NCBI GenBank assembly: GCA_003725745.1
Contig: RHDP01000001.1
Span: 3,976,501 to 4,040,500, forward strand
DNA: 64,000 bases
Source: Streptomyces sp. I6
GTDB taxonomy: Bacteria; Actinomycetota; Actinomycetes; Streptomycetales; Streptomycetaceae
Direction: 5' to 3'
Both the position numbers and the translations under genes were made by a program. Numbering within the stretch: position 1 is the stretch's first letter; every line of letters starts with the position of its first letter. Of this stretch, positions 17,846 through 26,396 are shown in pieces. The notes under the pieces were generated by a model. It made no database searches and was not told the origin of the DNA. It worked only from the letters and a program-made list of their open reading frames with translations.

Positions 17846-18319
17846 TCAGTAGGGGCCGTTCACGTTGTCGATGGACCCGTAGCGCTTGGCCGCGTAGTTG
17901 CACGCCGCAGTGATGTTTGCAATTGGGTCATAAATGTCCCACGAGGTGCCGTCCACGTGGTATGTCCGAAATGTAGGTTCAATTACCTGCATGAGCCCCT
18001 TGGACGGAATGCCCTTTTTCGCATTCGAATCCCAGAGGTTGATCGCGTAGAGGTCGCCGCTCGATTCGCGCATCAGGTTGCGGTGGATCCCGTGATAGCT
18101 GCCGGGAATTCCCTTGGCCTCCATGACCATGAGGGAGTGCTTGATCCAGCCGTCGATCCGCTGTGCGCTGGCGGGGGCCGCGGAGGCCTCGGCCGGTGCG
18201 ACGGCCGAGGTCACGCCGGTCACGACGGTGGCCGCGGCGATGCAGGCCGCGAGGTGTCTGGCGATCTTGGACGTCGTTCTACGGGGGAGGGGGAAAGCTG
18301 CATGACGCCGCCCTTTCAC
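17846..18319 (-). CDS. Secreted lytic transglycosylase-like (SLT) protein
   Basis: A 157-residue exported protein. The N-terminus has a basic patch, a hydrophobic stretch (ACIAAATVVTGVTSAVA) and an AEASAAPASA cleavage region. The mature part is a small SLT/lysozyme-like fold: LMRESSGDLYAINLWDSNA with the probable catalytic Glu, then GIPSKGLMQVIEPTFRTYHV and ACNYAAKRYGSIDNV. Such proteins cut peptidoglycan glycan strands. GTG 18319 has AGGA 5 nt upstream. The gene is visibly less GC-rich than its neighbours, as often seen in streptomycete cell-wall hydrolase genes. Confidence 0.88.
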   Translation of the reverse strand: MKGRRHAAFPLPRRTTSKIARHLAACIAAATVVTGVTSAVAPAEASAAPASAQRIDGWIKHSLMVMEAKGIPGSYHGIHRNLMRESSGDLYAINLWDSNAKKGIPSKGLMQVIEPTFRTYHVDGTSWDIYDPIANITAACNYAAKRYGSIDNVNGPY

Positions 18320-19312
18320 ATGAATCCTGAGGTTCTGATCCCATGCAAGGCGGTTAATCGGGAATGGGGATTTCCGCCGGGGTTTTCAGCATCCGAGTGA
18401 AGGCGGGGAACGGCAAGAGGCGATTCTGTGATTGGTGCCACAAGGTGAATAAATGCGGGGTAAAGTGGGATGTGTTTCCCGTCACGTGGCAGTTCGGGCA
18501 GGGGATGCCGAGGGGCGCCACCCGTGGTCGTCCGGCTGGGTGCACCGCCTTTCCGTTACGGACGACACCACCGGAATGTGCCGGGAAGGGGAGTGCCGCC
18601 GGAACGGGAGTCGGCCGATCGGCATGTGGTCCCTGGTGCAACTCGCATTCCAGGGAGCGCCGGTGACGATGAGTCAGTGAGGTGTCGCGCCCCGCACGCC
18701 GCTGATCGGCCGGACGGGGCTCAAGGCCGGTTCCGCCTCCCGTTCACCCGGGTCCGGCTCGATGCCCGTCACACCGCTCGTGCCGACGGGGTGGAAGGGG
18801 GAAGGGCGGGTGTGTGGACGCGGAGGGGCGAGGGTCGCCCGGGCGGCGCCGTACGAGAACGGCACGCCGACGATCTCGGGCAGGCGGTCGGGGCGGTGGC
18901 GAGTGCCGTTCGCGCGGCGGACCGCCTGACCGCCCTGCGCAGGTCTGCGCAGGTCTGCCCGGGGCGCGCCGCGGCGGTGAGGCGGCGCCGGTACGCCGGA
19001 TACGCCGACTCGCGTATCTCATGAACGGCCTGGGGGTGGTCCGTACGCACCCGGTCGCGACGCACCCGGTCGCGACGCACCCGGTCGCGACGCACCCGGT
19101 CGCGACGTGGCCGGCCCCGTGGCCGGTTTCCGTGCCCAGACCCCGCCCATGCCCGGACTCGCCCCAGCCCCCAGCCCCCAGCCCCCAGCCCGGGCCCGGA
19201 CTTGGGCGCGGCCCGGGTCCGGGCCCGGGGCGTGGGCCGTGTCTGCCGCCCGGCCAGCCGCGCCGGGGCACCGGCCGGTTCTGCGGGAGCCCGGTACCGA
19301 CCCTGCGCGGGC
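18320..19312. other. Long gene-free spacer with repeats
   Basis: About 1 kb between the transglycosylase gene and the SDR gene. The part next to the transglycosylase (18360-18480) is comparatively A/T-rich and should hold its promoter and leader. The rest is GC-rich with a 4 x 15-bp tandem repeat and a run of CCCCCAG units near 19160-19195. Open frames in it show no homology I recognise. Confidence 0.5.
19046..19105. repeat. Four exact tandem copies of a 15-bp unit
   Basis: CGCACCCGGTCGCGA is repeated four times without variation. It lies in a non-coding spacer; the exactness suggests recent expansion. Confidence 0.9.
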
Positions 19313-19969
19313 TCAGTTGCCCGCGATCGCCTTCACCGCGACCGTGACGGGCACACTGCCGGTGATCACGTCCAGGACCAGCCCCGCCGTGGCCGAACTG
19401 TCCAGCAGTTCGGCCACCACCGCGGCCACGTCGTCCCGGGGGATCGTCCCGCGCCCGGTACCGGCCTCCAGCCGGACGAGCCCGGTGCCGGCGTCGTTCG
19501 TCAGCATCCCGGGGCGCAGGATCGTCCAGTCCAGGGTTTCCTTGCCCCTGACGTAGGCGTCCGCCTCGCCCTTCATCCGCAGGTACTCGTCGAACACCTC
19601 GTCGCCCCGGTGCCCGGGATCGGCGCCCATGGACGACACGGCGACGTACCGCCGCACCCGGGCCCGTTCGGCCGCGTCGGCGAAGAGGACCGCGGCGTCC
19701 CGGTCCACCGCCTTCTTCCGCTCGGCGCCGCTCCCGGGACCGGCGCCCGCCGCGAACACCGCCGCGTCCGCGCCCTGGAGCACCGCGGCGACCTCCTCCA
19801 CCGAGGCGGACTCGAGGTCCAGCAGGCAGGGCTCCGCGCCGGCCTCCCGAAGGTCGTCGCCGTGCTCCGGCTTCCGGATGATGCCCACCGGCTCGTGCCC
19901 GCCCGCGGCGAGCAGCCGCTCCAGACGCATCGCGATCTGGCCGTGTCCTCCAGCGATGACTATGCGCAT
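19313..19969 (-). CDS. SDR-family NAD(P)-binding oxidoreductase (atypical)
   Basis: A 218-residue single-domain Rossmann protein: MRIVIAGGHGQIAMRLERLL contains the GxxGxxA nucleotide-binding loop, YVAVSSMGAD the catalytic-region strand, and LDWTILRPGMLTNDAGTG the NmrA/atypical SDR signature. The classical YxxxK is replaced by YLRMKGEAD, as in atypical SDRs. ATG 19969 starts directly at the beta-strand. It is monocistronic. Confidence 0.88.
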   Translation of the reverse strand: MRIVIAGGHGQIAMRLERLLAAGGHEPVGIIRKPEHGDDLREAGAEPCLLDLESASVEEVAAVLQGADAAVFAAGAGPGSGAERKKAVDRDAAVLFADAAERARVRRYVAVSSMGADPGHRGDEVFDEYLRMKGEADAYVRGKETLDWTILRPGMLTNDAGTGLVRLEAGTGRGTIPRDDVAAVVAELLDSSATAGLVLDVITGSVPVTVAVKAIAGN

Positions 19970-20191
19970 GCTCCCGACCGTACGCCCGTCCGATCACCGG
20001 TGCGCGCGCCGGCCGGGGACCGGGGGCTATTTTCGGCCACTCTCGGGGTCGCGCCCGCCCTGCGGCCTTTCGCCCACCGCCTCAGACGCGGACCACGACA
20101 TGCGGTGGGTCGCTGCCCCTCCGGTGCCGGTCGGCCGGGACGGGCCCACTGGTACCACCCCGGTGCCGGCCGAGCTGACCGGCCCGATCGC

Positions 20192-20276
20192 CCCTGTCGC
20201 CCCTGCCGGGCCTGTCGGGCCTGTCGCCCCTGTCGGGCCTGTCGGGCCTGTCGGGCCTGTCGCCCCCGGCGGTCCG
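20192..20276. repeat. 9-bp repeat array with collagen-like coding potential
   Basis: Copies of CCTGTCGGG and CCTGTCGCC follow one another in the spacer between the SDR and amidohydrolase genes (19970-20421). In a minus-strand frame (20027-20362) they read as Gly-X-Y triplets such as [19 protein letters not shown]. That frame lacks a convincing start or Shine-Dalgarno, so it is recorded as a repeat only. Confidence 0.6.
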
Positions 20277-20421
20277 GCCAGTCCTGTCGGGTCTCCCGGT
20301 TGCCGGTTCCGGCCCGGCCGCCGCCGCTCTGCTTCCCGACCCGGCCGGCCCGCTCGGGCCACACCCCGTCCCCCGCCCGCGTCTCAAACCGGCCACTGCG
20401 CCCGGTCTCGGACCGTCCCCC

Positions 20422-21669
20422 TCACGGCCTCGGATCGGGACGCCCCTGCCGTGGCAGCTCCAGTGCCACCGCCGCCGCCGAGTCGCAGTACTCCCGTACC
20501 GCGCTGGTCCGGGCCACCACGCGTCCCCGGTGGATGACGATTCGGCTGTAGGCGAGTGACAGGACGCCCGCCAGCCGCTCGCCCCGGACCGCGAGGAGTT
20601 CCGCGGGGAAGCCCGCCTCCACCCGCACCTCCGGCAGGCCCATCGCCGCCCGCGCTGCCGCGCTGACGGCGTCGTACGCGTCCGGGACCCGCAGCCCGCC
20701 CTGCGAGGCGAGCAGAAAGGCCGCCTCCAGAGGGTCGCCGCGGCCCACCGGGTTCGCCACGTCCCGCATCGCCCCGCTGCCCGCGGCGACGGGGACGCCC
20801 GCCGCCCGCAGCAGCCGGACGGGAGCGACCCCGCGCAGTTCGGAGCCCGCGCAGCCGCCCTGCGGAAGGCAGACGACCGTGACACCGGCGGCCGCCAGCT
20901 GGTCCGCCGTCCGGGACGCCACATCCGCGGGCAACCGGGCAAGGCCGGCGCACGGACCGATCGACACGCCGGGGCGCAGGCCCCCGGCCATGGCGGCGAG
21001 CCGGGCCAGTCGCGCCGGATCGTCGCCGTCGGTGTGGAGGTCCACCGGACAGCCGTGTTCCGCAGCGGCCTCCAGCACCGCCTCCGTATAACCGGTCGGA
21101 TCCGGATCGGCGTCCGGGCTGCCGCCCACCACGGAAGCGCCGGTCTTCAGCGCGTCCCGCAGCATCGCGAGGCCGTCCGCGCCCGCCGTCCCGGTCAGCA
21201 ACCGGGGTACGGCGACGGTGGTCACCTCGGCCAGCCCGCGCAACGCCCGCCGCGCCTCCAGCACGGCCTCCAGCGGGCCGAGCCCCTGCACATCGCCGAT
21301 CCGCACGTGCGAGCGCAGCGCCGTCGCGCCGTGCCCGAGCTGGAGCAGCGCCGCCTCGGTGGCGCGCCGCTGCACGTCCTCGGTGGCGTATGACACCGGC
21401 CCCTCCGGCGCGAGCGCGGTGAGCGCGGTGTCGGCGTGGCCGTGCGGTTCGGCGGGGGCGGGCAGCAGCAGATACCCGCCGAGGTCCACGCGCGCCGAGC
21501 GCGCCGTCGCCGCGGTGCTCAGGCTGCCGGCGGTGCCGACGGCCTCGATGCGCGCGCCGCTCAGCCGCACGTCGACCGTGCGTCCGTCGGTGAGCCTGGC
21601 GCCGCACAGGAGCAGCGTGGTGCTGTCCGCGGTGGCGCCGTCGGGCGGCTGCGCCTGGCTGTCGGGCAT
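20422..21669 (-). CDS. Amidohydrolase family protein (cytosine deaminase-like)
   Basis: A 415-residue metal-dependent hydrolase. After an N-terminal beta-sandwich stretch (TLLLCGARLTDGRTVDVRLS) comes LLLPAPAEPHGHADTAL, the place of the HxH metal site at the end of the first TIM-barrel strand, then RSHVRIGDVQGLG, VDLHTDGDD, and VPVAAGSGAMRDVANPVGRG near the usual Asp region. The layout follows the cytosine deaminase branch of amidohydrolases; the substrate is not predictable. ATG 21669 begins MPDSQAQPPDG. It stands alone. Confidence 0.85.
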   Translation of the reverse strand: MPDSQAQPPDGATADSTTLLLCGARLTDGRTVDVRLSGARIEAVGTAGSLSTAATARSARVDLGGYLLLPAPAEPHGHADTALTALAPEGPVSYATEDVQRRATEAALLQLGHGATALRSHVRIGDVQGLGPLEAVLEARRALRGLAEVTTVAVPRLLTGTAGADGLAMLRDALKTGASVVGGSPDADPDPTGYTEAVLEAAAEHGCPVDLHTDGDDPARLARLAAMAGGLRPGVSIGPCAGLARLPADVASRTADQLAAAGVTVVCLPQGGCAGSELRGVAPVRLLRAAGVPVAAGSGAMRDVANPVGRGDPLEAAFLLASQGGLRVPDAYDAVSAAARAAMGLPEVRVEAGFPAELLAVRGERLAGVLSLAYSRIVIHRGRVVARTSAVREYCDSAAAVALELPRQGRPDPRP

Positions 21670-21936
21670 CGCGCTCCTGAGGGCGGGAGAGTGGCCTGCG
21701 GTCGGCCTGCGGGACGATCAAGATCACCCGGCGTGTGACAGACCTTAGGGGCGCCTCGACCCCGCATCGAGGAGGAGCGCAATAGTCGTACCGGTGTGGC
21801 CACGGGTGGCGTACGGGGACAGGCGTGGCGGCGGGTGGGTCGGCGCCCGCCGAGCGGTACGGGCGGCGGACGCGCCGGGATGCGCCGGGACGCGCCGGGA
21901 CGTGACGAAGGCGGCCAACGCGGCCTGTAAACGGAT
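21670..21936. other. Spacer upstream of tRNA-Thr
   Basis: No gene seen. It contains three degenerate copies of a 10-bp unit (CGCGCCGGGA type) near 21869-21901 and must carry the promoter of the divergent amidohydrolase gene. Confidence 0.4.
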
Positions 21937-21966
21937 TTGGGCGATCGGCGGCCGACCGTGTAATGT
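21937..21966 (+). promoter_or_regulatory. Promoter of the tRNA-Thr/tRNA-Met unit
   Basis: TTGGGC (21937-21942), an 18-nt spacer and TAATGT (21961-21966) lie just ahead of tRNA-Thr. Confidence 0.65.
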
Positions 21967-21977
21967 CTTCATCGCTC

Positions 21978-22050
21978 GCCCCAATAGCTCAGTCGGCAGA
22001 GCGTCTCCATGGTAAGGAGAAGGTCTACGGTTCGATTCCGTATTGGGGCT
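21978..22050 (+). tRNA. tRNA-Thr (anticodon GGT)
   Basis: A 73-nt cloverleaf. The acceptor GCCCCAA (21978-21984) pairs with TTGGGGC (22043-22049), the anticodon GGT is at 22011-22013 in loop ATGGTAA, and the T-arm contains GGTTCGATTCC. CCA is not encoded. Confidence 0.96.
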
Positions 22051-22097
22051 CTGGTGTTGGGTGATCCTCGCCCTCGGGCGAGGGGATCCGGCATCAA

Positions 22098-22170
22098 AGC
22101 GGTGTAGCTCAGTCGGTAGAGCAAGCGGCTCATAATCGCTGTGTCACCGGTTCAAGTCCGGTCACCGCTA
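22098..22170 (+). tRNA. tRNA-Met (anticodon CAT), elongator type
   Basis: A 73-nt tRNA. AGCGGTG (22098-22104) pairs with CACCGCT (22163-22169), the discriminator is A, and the anticodon CAT is at 22131-22133. The fully paired acceptor stem argues for elongator rather than initiator tRNA. It lies 47 nt after tRNA-Thr and is probably co-transcribed with it and rpmG. Confidence 0.94.
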
Positions 22171-22256
22171 CACACAGTAGCCGATTGCGGGGTCGGTCCT
22201 TCGATCGGCTACTCTTTTCTGCGTTCAATCCGTCCATCCGTCCAAGGAGCACTCAC

Positions 22257-22421
22257 GTGGCTGCCACCGACGTCCGCCCGAAGATCACGCTGGCCTGCGT
22301 GGAGTGCAAGGAGCGGAACTACATCACCAAGAAGAACCGGCGCAACAACCCGGACCGTCTTGAGATGAAGAAGCACTGCCCGCGCTGCAACTCCCACACC
22401 GCGCACCGCGAGACGCGCTGA
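22257..22421 (+). CDS. rpmG: Ribosomal protein bL33, zinc-binding form
   Basis: A 54-residue L33 with four cysteines in two pairs (CVEC and CPRC), the zinc-containing C+ paralogue. GTG 22257 follows AAGGAGC. It sits directly behind the tRNA pair and ahead of the hadA-like gene, as in other Streptomyces. Confidence 0.96.
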
Positions 22422-22541
22422 ATCAGGCTCGAATGCGAGGCCGTCCCCACCTGGGGGCGGCCTCGTGTCGTTTGTCCCGGGGTTACCGGCGAGTGTTCCG
22501 GTGCCACCGGCCAGAAAGGGAAACCAGGAGGTAGCGAGTCC

Positions 22542-22994
22542 ATGGCGCTCGACCAGTCCTTCGTCGGGCGGAGCTATCCGCCCACCGCGCCGTACGAGGT
22601 CGGCCGGGAGAAGATCCGGGAGTTCGCGGAGGCGATCGGTGACGCCAATCCCGCGTACACGGACCCCGGGGCCGCCGGCCGCCTCGGCCACCCGGACGTG
22701 ATCGCCCCGCCGACCTTCGTGTTCGCCATCACGTTCAAGGCGGCGGGAGAGGTCGTCGAGGACCCGCAGCTGGGCCTGGACTACAGCCGCGTGGTGCACG
22801 GCGACCAGAGGTTCGCCTACACCCGCCCGGTGCGGGCGGGGGACCGCCTGACGGTCACCTCCACGATCGAGGCGATCAAGTCGCTCGCGGGCAACGACAT
22901 CCTGGACATCCGCGGCGAGGTGCACGACGAGGCCGGGGAGCACGTCGTCACCGCGTGGACCAAGCTGGTGGCGCGTGCCGCCGAGGAGGGCTGA
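22542..22994 (+). CDS. MaoC/FAS1-type dehydratase subunit A (HadA-like)
   Basis: A 150-residue hot-dog-fold protein of the UPF0336/FAS1 dehydratase-region family, matching HadA: an N-terminal SYPPTAPYEVGREKIREFAE, AIGDANPAYTD, APPTFVFAIT and GDQRFAYTRPVRAGD. HadA proteins lack the full catalytic dyad and pair with a HadB subunit, encoded next (5-base spacing). ATG 22542 has CAGGAGG upstream. The pair likely performs (R)-3-hydroxyacyl dehydration; the exact acyl substrate is unknown. Confidence 0.9.
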   Translation: MALDQSFVGRSYPPTAPYEVGREKIREFAEAIGDANPAYTDPGAAGRLGHPDVIAPPTFVFAITFKAAGEVVEDPQLGLDYSRVVHGDQRFAYTRPVRAGDRLTVTSTIEAIKSLAGNDILDIRGEVHDEAGEHVVTAWTKLVARAAEEG

Positions 22995-22998
22995 TTCC

Positions 22999-23427
22999 AT
23001 GGCCGCGAAGTTCGCATACGAGGACGTCGAAGTCGGAACCGAACTGCCGGTGCGGACCTTCCCGGTGACCCGGGCGACGCTGGTGCGGTACGCGGGTGCC
23101 TCCGGGGACTTCAACCCGATTCACTGGAACGAGAGGTTCGCCAGGGAGGTCGGTCTGCCGGACGTGATCGCGCACGGCATGTTCACGATGGCCGAGGCGG
23201 CGCGGGTGGTGACCGACTGGGTGGGCGACCCGGGTGCGGTCGTCGAGTACGGGGTCCGCTTCACCAAGCCGGTGGTCGTGCCGGACGACGGTGAGGGCGC
23301 GGTCATCGAGGTCGCCGGCAAGGTCGCGGCCAAGCTGGACGGCAACCTGGTGCGCGTCGACCTGACGGCGGTCTCGGCGGGCCAGAAAGTGCTCGGAATG
23401 TCCCGGGCGGTCGTCCGACTCGCCTGA
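22999..23427 (+). CDS. MaoC-like (R)-hydratase subunit B (HadB-like)
   Basis: A 142-residue MaoC/(R)-hydratase. It carries the catalytic segment YAGASGDFNPIHWNERFA with the conserved Asp and His, followed by VIAHGMFTMAEAAR. It starts 4 bases after the hadA-like stop, so both subunits are co-translated. Confidence 0.92.
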   Translation: MAAKFAYEDVEVGTELPVRTFPVTRATLVRYAGASGDFNPIHWNERFAREVGLPDVIAHGMFTMAEAARVVTDWVGDPGAVVEYGVRFTKPVVVPDDGEGAVIEVAGKVAAKLDGNLVRVDLTAVSAGQKVLGMSRAVVRLA

Positions 23428-23467
23428 GGACGCGCACCGGGCCGCGGTCCGCCCGGCCGGGGCCGCC

Positions 23468-23639
23468 CGCTGAAGCCGCCCGCCGGGGTGTGTCCGGTTG
23501 CCCGGGACCGCGCGTCCCGGCTCCGGGACCCGGCGGTTCTGCCCGCCGGGGTGTGTCCGCCTGCCCGGGGCCGCACGCTGAAGCCGCCCGCCGGGGTGTG
23601 TCCGGTTGCCCGAGGCCACGCGTCCCGGCTCCGGGACCC
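23468..23639. repeat. 64-bp direct repeat with a partial third copy
   Basis: A ~64-base segment (23468-23531) recurs with few changes at 23576-23639; its internal motif GCCCGCCGGGGTGTGTCCG occurs a third time at 23541. The 23428-23795 spacer holds no other feature except the murB promoter. Confidence 0.8.
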
Positions 23640-23782
23640 CGCGAACGGCGTGGACCCGGACATGTGCCGGTGCCCGACGAGGCGCCTCCCGGCCCGGTAC
23701 GTGACCCGTCGCGCCGGGCCGGTCCGCACCGCGACCGCCCCCGGGGGGCCCGGCCGCCCCAGGACGGCGACGGCCCGGACCG

Positions 23783-23788
23783 TACCCT
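23783..23788 (+). promoter_or_regulatory. -10 element of murB, leaderless
   Basis: TACCCT at 23783-23788 lies 7 nt before the GTG start of murB, and no Shine-Dalgarno is present, so the transcript probably begins at the start codon. Confidence 0.5.
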
Positions 23789-23795
23789 TGTCCCC

Positions 23796-24851
23796 GTGCT
23801 GGAACTCCATGACGCGCCCCTCGCCCCGCTGACCACCTTCCGTCTGGGTGGCCCGGCCACCCGTCTCGTCACGGCCACCACCGACGACGAGGTGATCACC
23901 ACGGTCAGGGAGGCGGACGCCGCCGGGACTCCGCTGCTGCTGATCGGCGGCGGCAGCAATCTGGTGATCGGCGACAAGGGGTTCGACGGGACCGCCCTGC
24001 GCATCGCCACCACCGGCTTCCGGCTGGAGGACGGGGAGCTGGAGCTCGCCGCGGGCGAGGTGTGGACCGACGCCGTGGCCCGCACCGTCGAGGCCGGACT
24101 CGCCGGGGTGGAATGCCTGTCCGGCATCCCCGGCTCGGCCGGAGCCACCCCGATCCAGAACGTCGGGGCGTACGGCCAGGAGGTCTCCAGCACCATCACC
24201 GAGGTCGTCGCCTACGACCGGCGCACCGGCCGGACGGTGACCGTGCCGAACGCCGACTGCGGTTTCACGTACCGCCACAGCCGCTTCAAGGCCGCTCCCG
24301 ACCGCTATGTGGTGCTGCGCGTCCGGTTCCGGCTGGAGGACGCGGGGGGTCTGTCCGCTCCCGTCAGGTATGCCGAGACCGCGCGGGCCCTCGGCGTCGA
24401 GGCCGGCGACCGGGTGCCGCTGGCCGCGGCCCGCGAGACGGTCCTGAGGCTGCGTGCCGGCAAGGGCATGGTCCTCGATCCCCACGACCACGACACCTGG
24501 TCGGCCGGTTCCTTCTTCACCAACCCGATCCTGTCGGCGGCGGAGTACGAGACCTTCCTCGACCGGGTGCGGGACCGGCTCGGCGAGGACGTCTCCCCGC
24601 CCGCGTACCCGGCCGGCGACGGGCACACCAAGACCTCCGCCGCCTGGCTCATCGACAGGGCCGGCTTCACCAAGGGCTACGGCGGCGGCCCGGCCCGGAT
24701 CTCCACCAAGCACACCCTGGCCCTCACCAACCGCGGCGAGGCCACCACCGAGGACCTCCTCGCCCTCGCCCGCGAGGTGGTCGCCGGGGTCCGCGACGCC
24801 TTCGGGGTCACCCTCGTCAACGAGCCCGTGACGGTCGGCGTCAGCCTCTGA
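23796..24851 (+). CDS. murB: UDP-N-acetylmuramate dehydrogenase
   Basis: MurB reduces UDP-N-acetylglucosamine enolpyruvate to UDP-N-acetylmuramate with FAD/NADPH in peptidoglycan precursor synthesis. The 351-residue protein shows LLIGGGSNLVIGDKGFDG and GIPGSAGATPIQNVGAYGQE (FAD binding) and FTYRHSRFK with the active-site Tyr/Arg region. The C-terminal WSAGSFFTNPI contains the catalytic Ser, and AAWLIDRAGFTKGYGGG follows. The start is GTG 23796, without a ribosome site (see the -10 element). It is convergent with the adenosine deaminase gene. Confidence 0.96.
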   Translation: MLELHDAPLAPLTTFRLGGPATRLVTATTDDEVITTVREADAAGTPLLLIGGGSNLVIGDKGFDGTALRIATTGFRLEDGELELAAGEVWTDAVARTVEAGLAGVECLSGIPGSAGATPIQNVGAYGQEVSSTITEVVAYDRRTGRTVTVPNADCGFTYRHSRFKAAPDRYVVLRVRFRLEDAGGLSAPVRYAETARALGVEAGDRVPLAAARETVLRLRAGKGMVLDPHDHDTWSAGSFFTNPILSAAEYETFLDRVRDRLGEDVSPPAYPAGDGHTKTSAAWLIDRAGFTKGYGGGPARISTKHTLALTNRGEATTEDLLALAREVVAGVRDAFGVTLVNEPVTVGVSL

Positions 24852-24909
24852 GGCCGTTCGGGGCGGGTGCCGGACCCCGCGCGGCGTCCGCTGCGACCGG
24901 ACGGCCCGG

Positions 24910-25928
24910 TCAGTCCTTCAGCCACTCGTCGATGCCGCCCAGCAGGGCGTCGCGCACATGCCCGGGAGCCGCCGAGGCCCGGACCGACTGGCGGGCCAGC
25001 TCGGCCAGCTCCTCGTCGGTGAAGCCGTGATGGCGCCGGGCGATCTCGTACTGGGCCGCCAGCCGCGACCCGAAGAGCAGCGGGTCGTCCGCCCCAGCGC
25101 CATGGGCACGCCTGCGTCCCACAGTGTCCGCAGGGGTACGTCCTCCGGCTTCTCGTACACGCCCAGGGCCACGTTCGAAGCCGGGCAGACCTCGCAGGTC
25201 ACCCCACGCTCCGCGAGCTTGCGCAGCAGCCTCGGGTCCTCTGCCGCGCGCACTCCGTGACCGATCCGGGAGGCGTCCAGATCGTCCAGGCAGTCGCGCA
25301 CCGACGACGGCCCGGCCAGCTCGCCGCCGTGCGGGGCCGCCAGCAGGCCGCCGTCCCGGGCGATCGCGAACGCGCGGTCGAAGTCCCGCGCCATACCCCT
25401 GCGCTCGTCGTTGGAGAGCCCGAAACCGACCACCCCGCGGTCGGAGTAGCGCACGGCCAGCCGCGCCAGCGTGCGGGCGTCCAGCGGATGCTTCATCCGG
25501 TTCGCGGCGACCACGACGCGCATCCCCAGCCCGGTCTCCCGCACCGCCTCGTCCACGGAGTCGAGGATGGTCTCCAGCGCGGGGATCAGCCCGCCCAGCA
25601 TCGGGGCGTACGAGGTGGGGTCGACCTGGATCTCCAGCCAGCCCGAGCCGTCCCGCACGTCCTCCTCGGCCGTCTCCCGCACCAGCCTCCGGATGTCCTC
25701 CGGCTCCCGCAGGCAGGACCGCGCGATGTCGTAGAGCCGCTGGAAGCGGAACCAGCCCCGCTCGTCCGTCGCCCGGAGCTTCGGCGGCTCGCCACTGGTC
25801 AGCGCGTCGGGGAGGTGCACACCGTACTTGTCGGCGAGCTCGAGCAGGGTGCCGGGCCGCATCGACCCGGTGAAGTGCAGATGCAGATGGGCCTTGGGCA
25901 GCAGGCTGAGGTCGCGTACTCGCTCCAT
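24910..25928 (-). CDS. Adenosine deaminase (frameshifted as given)
   Basis: A purine-salvage deaminase converting adenosine to inosine. Visible motifs are LPKAHLHLHFTGSMRP (HxH zinc ligands), APHGGELAGP (His and catalytic Glu), RIGHGVRA (catalytic His), and CPASNVALG. The ALGADDPLLFG motif with the last zinc-ligand Asp is reached only after one base is added at the C4 run 25092-25095. The corrected protein is ~339 residues, normal for the family. The HFTGS sequence replaces the more usual HLDGS, as in related actinomycete enzymes. ATG 25928 begins MERVRDLSLL. Confidence 0.9.
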
Positions 25929-26396
25929 TGAAGGATCTTGCCGCAGACACCGGGCATCCGGCAGCCCCTTTCCCCGATCGGGTCCTTGCCCGAACGAAAG
26001 AACGCGTCCGGCGGGGGCGGGGCCCGGGCCGGAGCGCCCCGGGACGAGGGGACGGACCCGGCCGAGGTCGTGTTCCGGGCCGGTAACACCCCGGGCCACG
26101 GCCTCGGGCCGTGACCTCGGCCGTGACTTCCCGGGAGGCGGCCCCCGGGCCATGGACGCCCCGGGCCGCAGATCCCTGGGCCGCAGACCCCTGGGCCACG
26201 CCCCGGGACCGGATCTCCGGGACCGGATCTCCGGAACCGAACCTCCGGGACCCGACCCCGGGACCGGAAGAACGCGCCCGGGCGGGCGCACCCCCGGACG
26301 GCGAACGGGCCCCGGCCGTCCGGACGCTGCCGGTGCCACCGGTGACGTCCTTCCGGCCGGGGCCCGCCCCTTGCCCGTTCAAGCGGAGACGGAACC
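25929..26396. other. GC-rich repetitive spacer
   Basis: A 468-base gap upstream of the deaminase gene and downstream of the aminotransferase gene. It carries short imperfect direct repeats: GGGCCGCAGA-type units near 26159-26205 and GGGACCGGATCTCC twice at 26210-26240. No gene is supported. Confidence 0.5.

Noticed and set aside
18320-18700. c-di-AMP (ydaO-type) riboswitch upstream of the secreted transglycosylase
   Set aside because: Such riboswitches are common before streptomycete cell-wall hydrolase genes, but I could not find the conserved core motifs in this leader.
19046-19105. CRISPR-like array
   Set aside because: The 15-bp units are contiguous without spacers and there are no cas genes; it is a simple tandem repeat.
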